Source: Streptococcus parasanguinis (GTDB taxonomy: Bacteria > Bacillota > Bacilli > Lactobacillales > Streptococcaceae). From it: 64,000 nucleotides of DNA. The position numbers and the translations under genes were made by a program. The stretch is from positions 1-64,000 of the forward strand of contig NZ_CABFMD010000036.1 in assembly GCF_901875555.1 (NCBI RefSeq). The letters are read 5' to 3'. The notes beneath the pieces are model-generated. The model was not told the origin of the DNA. It saw only the letters and a program-made list of their open reading frames with translations, and ran no database searches. Positions 8,750 to 19,728 of this stretch are shown here, one piece after another (the stretch's first letter is position 1; each line of letters opens with the position of its first letter).

Positions 8750-8779
8750 TTGCTTACTTGGTATAAAAAATGGTAAAAT
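8750..8779 (+). promoter_or_regulatory. Probable dlt operon promoter
   Basis: TTGCTT (8750-8755), 18 bases, TAAAAT (8774-8779), about 30 bases before dltX. TTTAAA-N5-TTACTT at 8743-8759 overlaps the -35 and is a weak CiaR-like direct repeat. Confidence 0.5.
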
Positions 8780-8812
8780 AGACAATAACAATCAAAATGA
8801 AGAGTGAACCTT

Positions 8813-8941
8813 ATGAAACATAAAACACTTTATAAATTTATCGGGCAGACGGTCTTGTATTTCGCCATTTTCTTAGCCCTGCTTTATTTCTTTAGTTACC
8901 TTGGTCAAGGTCAAGGTGGCTTTATTTACAATGAATTTTAG
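8813..8941 (+). CDS. dltX: DltX, small membrane protein of the D-alanylation operon
   Basis: A 42-residue protein translated from ATG 8813. It begins MKHKTLYKFIGQTVLYF, has one membrane helix at about residues 12-30 and ends in GGFIYNEF. This matches the short DltX proteins that precede dltA; the conserved C-terminal segment is known to interact with DltB and DltD. It lies 18 bases upstream of dltA on the same strand, as in other Firmicutes. It is required for teichoic acid D-alanylation in species where it has been tested. Confidence 0.9.
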   Translation: MKHKTLYKFIGQTVLYFAIFLALLYFFSYLGQGQGGFIYNEF

Positions 8942-8959
8942 AAAAGGAGACTTCTACCT

Positions 8960-10510
8960 GTGTCAAACCAACCCATTCACGATATGATCGATACGATTGA
9001 ACGCTATGCTCAGTTGCAACCAGACTATCCTGTCTACAATGTCCTTGGAGAAGAGCATACTTATGGTCAGCTCAAGGCTGATTCAGATAGTTTAGCGGCC
9101 CACATTGACCAATTAGGCCTTCCTGAAAAATCTCCAGTTGTAGTATTTGGTGGACAAGAATATGAAATGTTGGCAACCTTTGTTGCTTTGACCAAATCAG
9201 GCCATGCCTACATTCCAATTGATAGTCATTCAGCCTTGGAGCGCGTGTCAGCCATTGTCGAAGTGGCAGAACCAAGTTTGATTATTGCCATTCATGAATT
9301 TCCACTAGAAAGTGGAGCCACTCCTATTTTGAGCCTGGACGAGGTTCGTGCGGCCTATGCAGCTCAGAATGCTTATGACTTGCAGCATCCAGTTAAGGGA
9401 GATGATAACTACTACATTATCTTTACCTCAGGGACAACAGGGAAGCCAAAAGGGGTGCAGATTTCGCATGATAATTTGCTCAGCTTTACAAACTGGATGA
9501 TTACGGACAAGGAATTTGCAACGCCAGAGCGTCCGCAAATGCTAGCACAGCCACCCTATTCTTTTGACTTGTCTGTCATGTATTGGGCACCGACCTTAGC
9601 TCTTGGAGGCACACTTTATGCTCTTCCATCAGCCATCACCCAAGACTTTAAACAACTCTTTGCGACCATTTTTTCTCTTCCAATTGCTATCTGGACTTCA
9701 ACACCATCTTTTGCGGATATGGCCATGTTGTCTGAGGATTTCAATGCTGAAAAGATGCCAGCAATCACTCATTTCTATTTTGATGGGGAAGAGTTGACCG
9801 TCAAGACCGCTCAAAAATTGCGTGAACGGTTCCCACATGCGCGCATCATCAATGCCTATGGTCCAACGGAAGCGACTGTAGCTCTTTCAGCTGTAGCTGT
9901 GACCGATGAGATGTTGGCTACTTTGAAACGTCTGCCAATTGGCTATACAAAGGCGGATTCTCCAACCTTCGTGATCGATGAAGATGGAAATAAATTGCCA
10001 AACGGGGAACAGGGAGAAATCATCGTGTCTGGGCCTGCGGTTTCCAAAGGTTATATGAACAATCCTGAAAAAACGGCTGAAGCTTTCTTTGAGTTTGAAG
10101 GTCTTCCAGCCTACCACACAGGAGATGTTGGAACCATGACAGATGAAGGACTTCTTCTCTACGGTGGTCGAATGGACTTCCAAATTAAGTTTAACGGTTA
10201 CCGCATCGAGCTAGAAGATGTCTCTCAAAACTTGAACAAATCCAAGTATATTGAGTCGGCTGTTGCTGTACCGCGCTACAACAAAGATCATAAAGTTCAA
10301 AACCTCTTGGCTTATGTCATCCTAAAAGATGGTGTCAAAGGGCAATTTGAACGGGAAATTGATATTACGAAAGCCATCAAGGAAGATTTGGAAGATATCA
10401 TGATGTCTTATATGATGCCATCGAAATTCCTTTACCGTGATAGTTTGCCGTTAACACCAAATGGAAAAATCGACATCAAAGGGTTGATTAGCGAGGTTAA
10501 CAACCGATGA
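8960..10510 (+). CDS. dltA: D-alanine--poly(phosphoribitol) ligase subunit 1, DltA
   Basis: A 516-residue adenylating enzyme that activates D-Ala with ATP and loads it on DltC. The start codon is GTG at 8960 with AAGGAG ten bases upstream. Signature motifs are [11 protein letters not shown] near residue 157, NAYGPTEAT near 299, YHTGD near 385 and the C-terminal PNGKID near 503, whose Lys is the catalytic one in the family. The protein is cytoplasmic. It overlaps dltB by four bases (ATGA). Confidence 0.97.
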   Translation: MSNQPIHDMIDTIERYAQLQPDYPVYNVLGEEHTYGQLKADSDSLAAHIDQLGLPEKSPVVVFGGQEYEMLATFVALTKSGHAYIPIDSHSALERVSAIVEVAEPSLIIAIHEFPLESGATPILSLDEVRAAYAAQNAYDLQHPVKGDDNYYIIFTSGTTGKPKGVQISHDNLLSFTNWMITDKEFATPERPQMLAQPPYSFDLSVMYWAPTLALGGTLYALPSAITQDFKQLFATIFSLPIAIWTSTPSFADMAMLSEDFNAEKMPAITHFYFDGEELTVKTAQKLRERFPHARIINAYGPTEATVALSAVAVTDEMLATLKRLPIGYTKADSPTFVIDEDGNKLPNGEQGEIIVSGPAVSKGYMNNPEKTAEAFFEFEGLPAYHTGDVGTMTDEGLLLYGGRMDFQIKFNGYRIELEDVSQNLNKSKYIESAVAVPRYNKDHKVQNLLAYVILKDGVKGQFEREIDITKAIKEDLEDIMMSYMMPSKFLYRDSLPLTPNGKIDIKGLISEVNNR

Positions 10511-11760
10511 TCGAGTTTTTGAAACAGCTCCCTCATTTAGAACACTATGGAACACCGATATATTTTATCTACCTCATTCTAGCTTTTTTGCCAATTTTTG
10601 TGGGTCTCTTTTTCAAAAAGAGATTTCCGGTATATGAAGGACTTGTGAGTCTGATCTTTATCATTTTGATGCTGACAGGTTCGAATCTCAAGCAAATTTA
10701 TGCCTTACTCTTTTACGTAGTCTGGCAAATCTTGATTGTGTATTCCTACAAATTTTATCGTCAGAAAGCGGACAATAAGTGGATTTTCTATCTTCATTCC
10801 TTCTTATCTGTCTTGCCCTTGATCTTTGTTAAGGTAGAGCCAGCGATCAAGAATGGACATCAATCCTTGTTTGGATTTTTAGGGATTTCTTATTTGACCT
10901 TCCGAGCTGTCGGAATGATCATCGAAATGCGAGATGGTGTCTTGAAAGAATTCACGCTCTGGGAATTCTTGCGTTTTATGCTCTTTATGCCGACCTTCTC
11001 AAGTGGGCCGATTGATCGTTTCAAGCGTTTTGATGAGGATTACAAAAAAATCCCAGAGCGTGATGAATTGTTGGATATGTTGGAGCAAGCTGTTAAGTAT
11101 ATCATGTATGGCTTCCTTTATAAATTTATCCTAGCTCATATTTTTGGCCACTTATTGTTAGGTCATGTGCAGACCTATGCCTTGTCTCAAGGTGGATTCT
11201 TCAACATCGGAACGCTGGGAGTCATGTATGTTTATGGCTTTGACCTTTTCTTTGACTTTGCAGGGTATTCCATGTTTGCCTTAGCAGCTTCCAATTTGAT
11301 GGGGATTAAAAGTCCCATCAACTTTGACCGTCCTTTTAAATCACGTGATTTAAAGGAATTCTGGAATCGCTGGCATATGAGTTTATCTTTCTGGTTCCGT
11401 GATTTTGTCTTTATGCGTCTCGTCATGGTCTTGATGCGTAATAAAGTGTTCAAGAGCCGGATTACCACCTCAAATGTTGCCTACATTATAAATATGTTGG
11501 TCATGGGATTCTGGCACGGGGTGACTTGGTACTATATCGCTTATGGGCTCTTCCATGGGCTTGGAATGGTTATCAATGATGCCTGGATTCGAAAGAAAAA
11601 ATCTATTAATAAAGAAAGAAAAGCAAAAGGATTGGATCCGATACCGGACAATCGTTGGACCAAGGCTTTGGGGATCTTTATCACCTTTAATACAGTGATG
11701 CTGTCCTTCCTGATCTTCTCAGGATTCTTGGATCAGCAATGGTTCCCAAAAGTGAAATAA
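10507..11760 (+). CDS. dltB: D-alanyl transfer protein DltB (MBOAT family)
   Basis: A 417-residue polytopic membrane protein of the MBOAT O-acyltransferase family, moving D-Ala from DltC across the membrane. The membrane-bound core carries the [17 protein letters not shown] region near residue 335, whose first His is the conserved MBOAT histidine. [11 protein letters not shown] near 165 and [12 protein letters not shown] near 280 are also typical. The start overlaps the dltA stop, so it is translationally coupled. Confidence 0.96.
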   Translation: MIEFLKQLPHLEHYGTPIYFIYLILAFLPIFVGLFFKKRFPVYEGLVSLIFIILMLTGSNLKQIYALLFYVVWQILIVYSYKFYRQKADNKWIFYLHSFLSVLPLIFVKVEPAIKNGHQSLFGFLGISYLTFRAVGMIIEMRDGVLKEFTLWEFLRFMLFMPTFSSGPIDRFKRFDEDYKKIPERDELLDMLEQAVKYIMYGFLYKFILAHIFGHLLLGHVQTYALSQGGFFNIGTLGVMYVYGFDLFFDFAGYSMFALAASNLMGIKSPINFDRPFKSRDLKEFWNRWHMSLSFWFRDFVFMRLVMVLMRNKVFKSRITTSNVAYIINMLVMGFWHGVTWYYIAYGLFHGLGMVINDAWIRKKKSINKERKAKGLDPIPDNRWTKALGIFITFNTVMLSFLIFSGFLDQQWFPKVK

Positions 11761-11774
11761 AAGGAGAATAAAAA

Positions 11775-12014
11775 ATGGATGTAAAATCACAAGTAATTGA
11801 AATTATTGACGAATTGTTTATGGAAGATGTCTCAGACATGATGGATGAGGATCTCTTTGATGCGGGTGTTCTTGATAGCATGGGAACAGTTGAATTAATT
11901 GTTGAGTTGGAAAGTCGATTTGGAATCCGTGTTCCTGTGTCTGAATTTGGACGCGATGACTGGAACACTGCAAACAAAATCGTAGAAGGTGTGATGGAGC
12001 TTCAGAATGCTTAA
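11775..12014 (+). CDS. dltC: D-alanyl carrier protein DltC
   Basis: A 79-residue acyl-carrier-type protein. Ser in GVLDSMG (near residue 36) is the phosphopantetheine attachment site. It receives D-Ala from DltA and delivers it to DltB. AAGGAG lies eight bases before ATG. The last eight bases overlap dltD. Confidence 0.96.
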   Translation: MDVKSQVIEIIDELFMEDVSDMMDEDLFDAGVLDSMGTVELIVELESRFGIRVPVSEFGRDDWNTANKIVEGVMELQNA

Positions 12015-13275
12015 GCGTTTATGGTTGATTTTAGGGCCGGTTTTCTGTGCCCTTCTTATGGTGGTGACCTTACTAGCTTTATACCCGGTCAATCATAAAC
12101 ACAACTATACGGAAGAAAAAAAGGCTGCCGTCAGTCTCAATGCAGAAGGCTTCAAGAGTCGTACAAAGAAGCAAGAAGCACTTTCGGATCCACAGCATCG
12201 CTTTGTTCCTTATTTCGGATCAAGTGAATGGTTGCGTTTTGATGTGGTGCATCCAGCAGTTTTGGCTGAAAAATATGACCGTAATTACAGACCCTACTTT
12301 TTAGGAGAACGTGGTGCGGCTTCTTTGAACCAGTATTTTGGAATGCAACAGATTTTGCCAGAACTCAAGGACAATACAGCTGTTTATGTGGTTTCTCCAC
12401 AATGGTTTACCAAGAAGGGCTATGATTCCTCTGCCTTTCAACAATTCTTTAATAGCGATCAGTTGAATAGCTTTATTGCCAATCACCAACAAGATGCTGC
12501 ATCTCAGTATGCTGCAAAACGCCTCTTACAACAGTACCCAAATGTCGCTTTTCAAGGTGTTGTGACCAAAATTTCTCAAGGAGAGAAGATCTCAAGCTTT
12601 GATCAGCAATTGAACCAACTTGTTTCCCATCTGGTTCAGCGCGAAGATGCCTTATTTAGTAATCTCGCTACTCGTACAAACGGGAATTATGATAAGAAGG
12701 TCAAAAAACGTCTACAAGATTTGCCAGACCAATTCTCATATGAGAAATTGGAGGAAATTGCAACGGCTGAAGCAAAAGTCAAAACCAATAACAACGATCT
12801 TGGGATCAGCAATCATTTTTACAATACTCGTTTAAAAATGAAGTTGAAGAAACTAAAAGGTTTCCAAAAGAACGAATCCTATGTTCAATCTCCAGAGTAC
12901 AATGACTTGCAGTTGGTTCTAGACCAGTTTGCTAAATCTCGTACCAATGTCATCTTTGTGATTCCTCCAGTCAATGCCAAATGGATGAAATACACAGGCT
13001 TGAGCCAAGAAAAGTATGAACAGGCTGTTCAAAAGATTCGTTACCAATTGGAAAGTCAAGGATTCACCAATATTGCTGACTTTTCTAAAGATGGTGATCA
13101 GCCCTACTTTATGGAAGATACGATTCATATGGGATGGAATGGTTGGCTAGCCTTTGATAAAGCGGTCAATCCCTTTGTCACAAAGGCTGAAAAAGCACCA
13201 ACTTACCATCTAAATGATCGCTTCTTCAGTAAAGATTGGGCCCAATATAAAGGAACACCAGACGAATTTAAATAA
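12007..13275 (+). CDS. dltD: D-alanyl-lipoteichoic acid biosynthesis protein DltD
   Basis: A 422-residue protein with an N-terminal membrane anchor (residues 5-26) and an extracytoplasmic SGNH-hydrolase-like domain. [10 protein letters not shown] near residue 70 holds the Ser of the family's catalytic site, and [11 protein letters not shown] near 370 holds the Asp and His. It is the last gene of the operon and completes D-Ala transfer to lipoteichoic acid. Confidence 0.95.
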   Translation: MLKRLWLILGPVFCALLMVVTLLALYPVNHKHNYTEEKKAAVSLNAEGFKSRTKKQEALSDPQHRFVPYFGSSEWLRFDVVHPAVLAEKYDRNYRPYFLGERGAASLNQYFGMQQILPELKDNTAVYVVSPQWFTKKGYDSSAFQQFFNSDQLNSFIANHQQDAASQYAAKRLLQQYPNVAFQGVVTKISQGEKISSFDQQLNQLVSHLVQREDALFSNLATRTNGNYDKKVKKRLQDLPDQFSYEKLEEIATAEAKVKTNNNDLGISNHFYNTRLKMKLKKLKGFQKNESYVQSPEYNDLQLVLDQFAKSRTNVIFVIPPVNAKWMKYTGLSQEKYEQAVQKIRYQLESQGFTNIADFSKDGDQPYFMEDTIHMGWNGWLAFDKAVNPFVTKAEKAPTYHLNDRFFSKDWAQYKGTPDEFK

Positions 13276-13280
13276 TGCTT

Positions 13281-13316
13281 GATCAAAGGGGGCAGGATCG
13301 AATCCTGGCTCCTTGA
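13281..13316 (+). terminator. Terminator-like hairpin after dltD
   Basis: ATCAAAGGGGGCAGGAT pairs with the ATCCTGGCTCCTTGAT arm (with mismatches) six bases after the dltD stop. The T-tail (TTGTT) is weak. Confidence 0.6.
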
Positions 13317-13358
13317 TTTGTTAGGAAAGGGACGGAAAGTCACAAGTAAGCAAGATAG

Positions 13359-13496
13359 TTATCCACAGGTTGTGGGAAACTTGCTTGTAAATGGATGAAA
13401 ACAAGTCCTGATGCTGATGAACCTTCCTCTTTTTAGGGGAAAATAGGTAAAAGTTATCCACATTTTTGTGGATAAGTGATGAAAAACAGTGGATAA
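13359..13496. other. Cluster of four DnaA-box sequences
   Basis: TTATCCACA occurs at 13359-13367 and 13454-13462 on the plus strand, TGTGGATAA at 13467-13475 (minus strand), and AGTGGATAA at 13488-13496 (minus strand, one mismatch). TTATCCACA is the standard DnaA box in low-GC Gram-positives. No dnaA or dnaN gene is near, so this is not the usual oriC layout. Confidence 0.7.
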
Positions 13497-13526
13497 GTCA
13501 GCTAGCATGTGAAAAGGAGAAATAGT

Positions 13527-13754
13527 GTGAAAAAAATTTGGTTTTACGCAATTGTTCAGGGGATTGTGATCTTTTTTATTGTGGGTGGTATGACCTACGC
13601 ATTTAGGGGAGATTTCTTTTTCCGTTACTTATCCCCAATTTTTGGGCTAGCAGCATCTGTCTTGAGATTTGGGACAGCGACTATAATGAAGGTGATAGCC
13701 CCCACTCTCTACGATGATCCCAAAAAAAAGGAAGAAGTTGGCCACGATAACTAA
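13527..13754 (+). CDS. Small membrane protein of unknown function
   Basis: The GTG start at 13527 is placed by AAAAGGAGA at about 13513-13521; an upstream in-frame GTG (13509) precedes that site. The 75-residue product has two hydrophobic helices (about residues 4-22 and 34-55) and a charged C-terminus DDPKKKEEVGHDN. No family recognised. It lies between the DnaA-box cluster and aspS. Confidence 0.65.
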   Translation: MKKIWFYAIVQGIVIFFIVGGMTYAFRGDFFFRYLSPIFGLAASVLRFGTATIMKVIAPTLYDDPKKKEEVGHDN

Positions 13755-13851
13755 AGAAGTTGGTAACTGAAAAAGTTGAGCTAAAGGCCACTTTCTGCTG
13801 GTCTTTATGGTAAAATAGAAGGAAGAATATTAGTTTGGAGATAATGAAGAA

Positions 13852-15606
13852 ATGAAACGTTCAATGTATGCTGGACGTGTTCGTGAAGAACACATTGGAA
13901 CTCGTATTACCTTGAAAGGATGGGTTAGCCGTCGTCGTGACTTGGGTGGCTTGATCTTTATCGATCTACGTGACCGCGAAGGAATCATGCAATTGGTGAT
14001 CAATCCAGAAACAGTTAGTTCAGAAGTGATGGCTACAGCCGAAAGTATCCGTAGTGAATATGTTGTAGAAGTGACAGGTATTGTAGAAGCTCGTGAACAA
14101 GCGAATCCAAACTTGCCTACAGGAGCAGTAGAACTCAAGGTAGAAGCGATTACGGTTCTCAATACCGCCAAAACAACACCATTTGAAATCAAGGACGGAA
14201 TTGAAGCCAATGATGATACCCGTCTGCGTTACCGCTACTTAGACCTTCGTCGTCCTGAGATGTTGGCCAACCTCAAACTCCGTGCAAAAGTAACTCATTC
14301 GATCCGTAATTACTTAGATGAATTAGAATTTATTGATGTGGAAACACCGTTTCTTTCTAAGTCAACTCCAGAAGGAGCACGTGACTACTTGGTTCCTTCC
14401 CGTGTCAATAAGGGTCATTTCTATGCCCTTCCACAAAGTCCTCAGATTACAAAGCAATTGTTGATGAATGCTGGATTTGACCGCTATTATCAAATCGTGA
14501 AGTGTTTCCGTGATGAGGATTTACGGGGGGACCGTCAACCTGAGTTTACACAGGTCGACTTGGAAACTTCTTTCTTGAGTGATCAAGAAATCCAAGATAT
14601 TACAGAAGGCTTGATCGCACGTGTCATGAAAGAAACTAAGGGAATTGAAGTAATACTCCCATTCCCACGGATGAATTATGATGATGCCATGGCCTTGTAT
14701 GGTTCAGATAAACCAGATACACGTTTTGAAATGTTGCTACAAGACTTGACAGAACTTGTCAAGGGTGTAGACTTCAAAGTCTTCTCGGAAGCTCCAGCAG
14801 TTAAGGCGATTGTTGTCAAAAGTGCAGCGGATCATTACTCTCGTAAAGATATCGATAAATTGACAGAAGTTGCTAAGCAATACGGTGCAAAAGGTCTTGC
14901 TTGGGTAAAATATGCTGAAGGTGCTTTGAACGGACCTGTTGCGAAGTTCTTGACAGAATTGACAAGTGACTTGACAACTGCTTTACAGTTAGAAGATAAA
15001 GATCTAGTCCTCTTTGTAGCAGATACTCTTGAAGTAGCCAATGCAACGCTTGGTGCTTTGCGTGTTCGTCTTGCTAAAGAGCTTGACTTGATTGACAACA
15101 ATCAATACAATTTCCTTTGGGTAGTGGATTGGCCAATGTTTGAATGGTCTGAAGAAGAAGGCCGTTATATGTCTGCTCACCATCCATTTACACTCCCACA
15201 AGCTGAAACAGAGCATGAATTGGAAGGCGATCTTTCAAAAGTTCGAGCAATTGCCTATGATATCGTCTTGAATGGGTATGAATTAGGTGGAGGAAGCCTA
15301 CGGATTAATCATAAAGACTTACAAGAACGGATGTTTAAGGCGCTTGGATTTACAAAAGAAGCTGCTAATGAACAATTTGGTTTCTTGTTAGAAGCAATGG
15401 ATTATGGTTTCCCACCACATGGTGGATTGGCGATTGGTTTGGACCGCTTCGTGATGCTTCTTGCAGGTGAAGATAATATTCGTGAAGTCATTGCCTTTCC
15501 TAAGAATAACAAGGCGACAGATCCAATGACACAAGCTCCTTCTGTCGTTTCTGAAAAACAATTGGATGAGTTAAATCTTCAAGTAGAAGTAGCAGAGCAA
15601 GAATAG
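13852..15606 (+). CDS. aspS: Aspartate--tRNA ligase
   Basis: A 584-residue class II synthetase of the bacterial long type. It has an N-terminal OB anticodon-binding domain ([20 protein letters not shown] onward), motif 2 [16 protein letters not shown] near residue 217, the inserted GAD domain, and motif 3 [14 protein letters not shown] near 526. It charges tRNA-Asp. TGGTAAAAT at 13808-13816 is an extended -10 promoter. No clear terminator precedes the YitT gene. Confidence 0.97.
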   Translation: MKRSMYAGRVREEHIGTRITLKGWVSRRRDLGGLIFIDLRDREGIMQLVINPETVSSEVMATAESIRSEYVVEVTGIVEAREQANPNLPTGAVELKVEAITVLNTAKTTPFEIKDGIEANDDTRLRYRYLDLRRPEMLANLKLRAKVTHSIRNYLDELEFIDVETPFLSKSTPEGARDYLVPSRVNKGHFYALPQSPQITKQLLMNAGFDRYYQIVKCFRDEDLRGDRQPEFTQVDLETSFLSDQEIQDITEGLIARVMKETKGIEVILPFPRMNYDDAMALYGSDKPDTRFEMLLQDLTELVKGVDFKVFSEAPAVKAIVVKSAADHYSRKDIDKLTEVAKQYGAKGLAWVKYAEGALNGPVAKFLTELTSDLTTALQLEDKDLVLFVADTLEVANATLGALRVRLAKELDLIDNNQYNFLWVVDWPMFEWSEEEGRYMSAHHPFTLPQAETEHELEGDLSKVRAIAYDIVLNGYELGGGSLRINHKDLQERMFKALGFTKEAANEQFGFLLEAMDYGFPPHGGLAIGLDRFVMLLAGEDNIREVIAFPKNNKATDPMTQAPSVVSEKQLDELNLQVEVAEQE

Positions 15607-15681
15607 GACATGAGAGAAAAAGGACAGTCTAGAAATCAGTTACTCTAAGATTTTCCTTTTCTTCTAATCGATGGATTAAAA

Positions 15682-16623
15682 ATGAAAAAAACTCGCTTTC
15701 ATAAGCTATTTCGCTATCATGTGCGGCGACTAGCTTATAACATTAAATTATTGCGCGTGCTGAAGAGCATCTCCCGTGAGAAATACGATGAAAAAGTGTC
15801 GGCTTCCTTGCTGTATGGTTTTCTATCAGCAATTGCTGTCAACTTCTTCTTTCAACCAGGCCATGTATACTCCAGCGGTGCAACAGGGCTAGCTCAGATT
15901 TTATCTGTCTTAAGCCAACGCTTTATCGGCTTTACGATTCCGGTTTCCTTGACCTTTTATGCCATCAATATCCCTTTGATGATTGTGGCTTGGTATCAAA
16001 TTGGACATAAATTTACCATCTTTACCTTTATTACGGTTTCGATGAGTTCCCTCTTTATTCAGTTCGTGCCAGTGATTACTTTGACCAACGATCCGATCAT
16101 GAATGCCCTATTTGGTGGGGTTGTCATGGGAACAGGGATTGGTTTTGCTCTTCGGAACAACATTTCCAGTGGTGGAACGGATATTGTCAGTTTGACGATT
16201 CGAAAACGGACAGGAAAGAATGTCGGCAGTATCTCTTTTTTGGTCAATGGGACCATCATGTTGATTGCCGGTCTGACTTTTGGTTGGAAGTATGCTCTTT
16301 ACTCTATGATTACTATCTTTGTATCGAGTCGAGTAACGGATGCTGTCTTTACCAAGCAAAAACGGATGCAGGCAATGATCGTAACGAGCCAGCCAGATGC
16401 CATTATTGAAAAGATTCATAAAAAATTGAATCGTGGAGCGACCATTATCCACAATGCAGAAGGAACCTATAACCATCAGGAAAAAGCGGTTCTGCTGACA
16501 GTTATTACGCGTGCAGAGTTTAATGAATTTAAATATATTATGAAAAAAGCTGATCCTCAGGCTTTTATCACCATTTCAGAAAACGTTCATATCATTGGAC
16601 GCTTTGTGGAAACAGAAGAATAA
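15682..16623 (+). CDS. YitT family membrane protein
   Basis: A 313-residue protein. After a basic N-terminus there are five or six membrane helices (about residues 45-220), containing FFFQPGHVYSSGATGLAQI, GIGFALRNNISSGGTDIVS and VNGTIMLIAGLTFGWKYALY, which fit the YitT/DUF161 family. The C-terminal 85 residues form a DUF2179 domain (RGATIIHNAEGTY). The molecular function of the family is not established. The ribosome binding site is weak (GATGGA). Confidence 0.85.
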   Translation: MKKTRFHKLFRYHVRRLAYNIKLLRVLKSISREKYDEKVSASLLYGFLSAIAVNFFFQPGHVYSSGATGLAQILSVLSQRFIGFTIPVSLTFYAINIPLMIVAWYQIGHKFTIFTFITVSMSSLFIQFVPVITLTNDPIMNALFGGVVMGTGIGFALRNNISSGGTDIVSLTIRKRTGKNVGSISFLVNGTIMLIAGLTFGWKYALYSMITIFVSSRVTDAVFTKQKRMQAMIVTSQPDAIIEKIHKKLNRGATIIHNAEGTYNHQEKAVLLTVITRAEFNEFKYIMKKADPQAFITISENVHIIGRFVETEE

Positions 16624-16660
16624 AAATAAGGTCCCACATTGTGGTGACCTTATTTTGTTT
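16623..16660. terminator. Bidirectional terminator between convergent YitT gene and pulA
   Basis: AAAATAAGGTC (16623-16633) pairs with GACCTTATTTT (16646-16656), with T-rich flank on the plus strand and A-rich flank giving T's on the minus strand. Confidence 0.85.
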
Positions 16661-18725
16661 TTTCAGTTTCGCGGAGAAGGAGCCAACTATGGGCGGAAAT
16701 AGAAAGTTCCTTTTCTTTAGGAATAGGCGTTTGGAGGTTGGCATAAGGATAGGCAAATAGCAGTTGACTATCGCTCGGATGTCGATAGGTCTGTTCTTGA
16801 TCACCGATATTGACGAGAATGGCTATTTTTTCACGATTTTTTTCGATAGTGTAGATAAAGTGATAATCAGACAACCATTTGACATCACAGTAGTCTCGTA
16901 TCTCCTGCCCTTTTTTCAAACGAAGGAGTGGTTGCGATTTTCGATAAGCAATCAATTCTTTAAGAAAAGCAAGTTCTTCTTGGCATTTTAGAAGGGATGT
17001 CCAGTCCAATTGGTTGAGACTATCTGGCAAGTTATAGGTGTTGTCTTCGAGCCCTTTTGTGCGGTAACGTTCTTGGCCGGCATGGATAAAAGGTACACCT
17101 TGGGATAATAATACCAAATGAAGAGCGAGGCGTGAGAGAGCTTTTCGATCTTCTAGACGAATCTCTTCCTTTTCAAGTTGGAAATAATCAAAAACAGTTG
17201 CATTATCATGGCATTCGACGTATTGAATGGCTTGTTGAGGTTGGGTGAAATGAGCAGGTCCTAGCTTTCCGACATTTGCTGTTAGAATGTTCGCAAAATC
17301 ATTTGCAGGATGTTGATTCTCACGACGGTGACCGGCTACAAGTGTTCTCTTGACCGTATCCCGGAAGTTATCACTGAAAAAGCCAAAGGCTGGTAATCGT
17401 TTCGCGTTATATTGGTGAGCGAGCTGATCTTCAGAGAGGCCTGTATCCATCTTCCACCCTTCCCCATAGAGATAGATGTTAGGATAGATTTCATGGAGCT
17501 CTTCTGTAATCTCTGTCATGGTTTGAATGTCTAGGATTCCCATCAAGTCAAAACGAAAACCATCAAAGCCGTAGAGGGAAACCCATTGTTTGAGGGATTG
17601 CTTGATATAGTGCCTCACCATGGAACGTTCACTTGCTACATCATTTCCACAGAAGGTTCCATTGGTCCGCTCACCCTCCGCATTATAGCGGTAGAAATAA
17701 CCTGGAACGATTTGTTCAAAAGCGTACTCATCTGCCTGGTAGACGTGATTGTAGACTACATCCATGATGACACTCAGATTGGCCTGATGATAAGTGTCAA
17801 TGGTGTCTTGGAGCTCTAGGATTCGTGCATAAGGATCGTTGGGATCACTCGCATAGCTTCCTTCTGGAACATTGTATTGGACGGGATCATAGCCCCAGTT
17901 GTAGGCTTTCCATTGATCCTCTTCATCGACACTACCGAAATCATAGACTGGAAGTAACTGTACATGGGTAATACCCAGTTTTTGAAGGTAATCAAATCCA
18001 AGGACCTGGCCATTGATTTGGGGCGATTCTGTCAAGCCTTTAAACTTACCAGGGTGTTTAAAGCCAGCTTCTTTTTGGACAGAGAAATCCCGAACGCTCA
18101 TCTCGTAGATGATTGCTTCTGTCGGATCTAATTGACGAGCAGCACGTGTGATAGGACGTGTAATCTTCTTCCGGTCGATGACTAAGCTATCTCCAGAGTT
18201 GGCCAAAGAGGATAGAGCATAGGGATCGTGAATCCGACGTTCTAGGCCATTGACACGAAATTCATAGTGGTAGGCAGCTCCTTCCCAATCTCCTTTGAGC
18301 AAGAGTTCCCAGACACCGTTTTCTGTACGATTCATCGGATAGATCTGATCTTCGATATGGAGACTTACATCTTGCGAAATCGGTGCCCAGAATTTAAATT
18401 GTGTCTGACTTGGTGTGTAGAAACTTCCTAGATCTTCTCCACTATAGGTGAAGGTTCGATCAAAAATGGGTTTGCGAACAATTTGACGGTAGTGGAGTAT
18501 AGAAGAAATTCCAGCAGCATCGTAGATGGTGTACTCTTCTCCGAGCTCAAGCGGAATAGGGCTTAAGAAATAGTCTCCTGTATCAGTCGCTCCACTTGAC
18601 ATTTTGACAGGGATTAAGGCAAGACGACCTTGGTTGGTTTCCAAATAAAAAGGAAGGATATGCTCCTCTCCTTTTTGGATACGAATCAGGTCTTGGTCAT
18701 CTAAATAAGCAGTAAATGTAGACAT
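16650..18725 (-). CDS. pulA: Type I pullulanase (GH13)
   Basis: A 691-residue enzyme that cleaves alpha-1,6 branches of maltodextrin or glycogen. YNWGYDP at residues 275-281 is the type I pullulanase signature. GH13 catalytic residues are seen in FRFDLMG (Asp393), GEGW (Glu422) and ECHDN (His506-Asp507). A CBM48-type N-terminal domain covers about residues 95-190. It has no signal peptide or LPXTG motif, so it acts inside the cell, unlike the large surface pullulanases of streptococci. It is the last gene of the minus-strand mal operon, nine bases after malR. Confidence 0.95.
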   Translation of the reverse strand: MSTFTAYLDDQDLIRIQKGEEHILPFYLETNQGRLALIPVKMSSGATDTGDYFLSPIPLELGEEYTIYDAAGISSILHYRQIVRKPIFDRTFTYSGEDLGSFYTPSQTQFKFWAPISQDVSLHIEDQIYPMNRTENGVWELLLKGDWEGAAYHYEFRVNGLERRIHDPYALSSLANSGDSLVIDRKKITRPITRAARQLDPTEAIIYEMSVRDFSVQKEAGFKHPGKFKGLTESPQINGQVLGFDYLQKLGITHVQLLPVYDFGSVDEEDQWKAYNWGYDPVQYNVPEGSYASDPNDPYARILELQDTIDTYHQANLSVIMDVVYNHVYQADEYAFEQIVPGYFYRYNAEGERTNGTFCGNDVASERSMVRHYIKQSLKQWVSLYGFDGFRFDLMGILDIQTMTEITEELHEIYPNIYLYGEGWKMDTGLSEDQLAHQYNAKRLPAFGFFSDNFRDTVKRTLVAGHRRENQHPANDFANILTANVGKLGPAHFTQPQQAIQYVECHDNATVFDYFQLEKEEIRLEDRKALSRLALHLVLLSQGVPFIHAGQERYRTKGLEDNTYNLPDSLNQLDWTSLLKCQEELAFLKELIAYRKSQPLLRLKKGQEIRDYCDVKWLSDYHFIYTIEKNREKIAILVNIGDQEQTYRHPSDSQLLFAYPYANLQTPIPKEKELSISAHSWLLLRETEKTK

Positions 18726-18733
18726 AAAGACTC

Positions 18734-19717
18734 CTAAAGTTTCGTAATGGTATGGTCAATTAATTGACGGTAGCAAACGGTTTTTCCTTCTTTGTGATCC
18801 TTGATAATTTGTAGAATCGTCCGAACAGATTCACGTCCGAGTTCCATTGCATTGATGTCAATATAGGCTTCAATATCGAGTCGTGGTTTGATCGAATCAA
18901 AGGAAATAATCGGGATTGTCAGCTGGTGTTCTAATAGGTATTGGCGCACCCCTTCAGCAACGAGAATATCGGTTGTCATGATGGCATCTAGTTCTGTTAG
19001 GGGAAGACTCTCCATTAATTGATAAGAATTGTCTTCCAACATAAAACCAAATGAAAAATGGACCAGTTTTTCATCGAGAGGAATCCCTGCTTTTTGGAGG
19101 GCTTCTTTATAACCTTCGTATCGGTCTTGAGATACAAACAGCTCTTTGTTTCCTCCAATAAAAGCAATTTTTCGGTAGTTTTGTTGAATGAAATAATCCG
19201 TCGCATCAAATGCGGCCTTAATGTTGTCATTATCCACTAACGACACAAAAGGTGAAGCGGCTTTTCCAAGGATGAGGAAGGGAAACTTGTCTTTGATCGC
19301 AAAGTCAACGAGCGGATCATCGGGGTTGGAATAAAGGAAAATCAAACCATCTACACGGTTACCGTAGATCAGTTGCTTGAGGTTGTCGAGCTGTCGTTCT
19401 TCATTTTGTCCTGTACAGATTTGGATGGCATAATCATTGTCTGAAGCAATCTGGGTAATTCCTCGTAAAACAGTTGGAAAGAAAGGATTCTGATAGAAGA
19501 CGTCACTATCGACTGGAAGGACTAAAGCAATGACTTGACTAGATTGGCTGACAAGACTACGAGCATTAAGATTGGGATGGTAGTCCAACTCGACCATGGC
19601 CTTGCGGACTCGTTTTTTTGTTTGGTCACTAATCGTGGATTTGTTTTGGATGACGCGCGTGACAGTAGAAGGCGCGACGCCAGCGAGTTTCGCAACATCT
19701 TTGATGGTAACACGCAT
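18734..19717 (-). CDS. malR: Maltose operon repressor, LacI family
   Basis: A 327-residue LacI/GalR regulator. The N-terminal helix-turn-helix (VTIKDVAKLAGVAPSTVTRV) is followed by a hinge helix (residues 45-58) and a periplasmic-binding-like effector domain. It is expected to bind the CGCAAACG-type operators seen at the malX and malQ promoters and to be released by maltodextrin. AGGAGG precedes ATG and overlaps the malA stop. Confidence 0.93.
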   Translation of the reverse strand: MRVTIKDVAKLAGVAPSTVTRVIQNKSTISDQTKKRVRKAMVELDYHPNLNARSLVSQSSQVIALVLPVDSDVFYQNPFFPTVLRGITQIASDNDYAIQICTGQNEERQLDNLKQLIYGNRVDGLIFLYSNPDDPLVDFAIKDKFPFLILGKAASPFVSLVDNDNIKAAFDATDYFIQQNYRKIAFIGGNKELFVSQDRYEGYKEALQKAGIPLDEKLVHFSFGFMLEDNSYQLMESLPLTELDAIMTTDILVAEGVRQYLLEHQLTIPIISFDSIKPRLDIEAYIDINAMELGRESVRTILQIIKDHKEGKTVCYRQLIDHTITKL

Positions 19718-19728
19718 GAGAAAACCTC

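Noticed and set aside
13276..13510. Chromosome origin of replication
   Set aside because: DnaA boxes are present but dnaA, dnaN and an AT-rich unwinding region are not; the neighbours are dltD and aspS.
13830..14210. Minus-strand frame overlapping the aspS start
   Set aside because: It is a shadow of aspS with no family features and no ribosome site.
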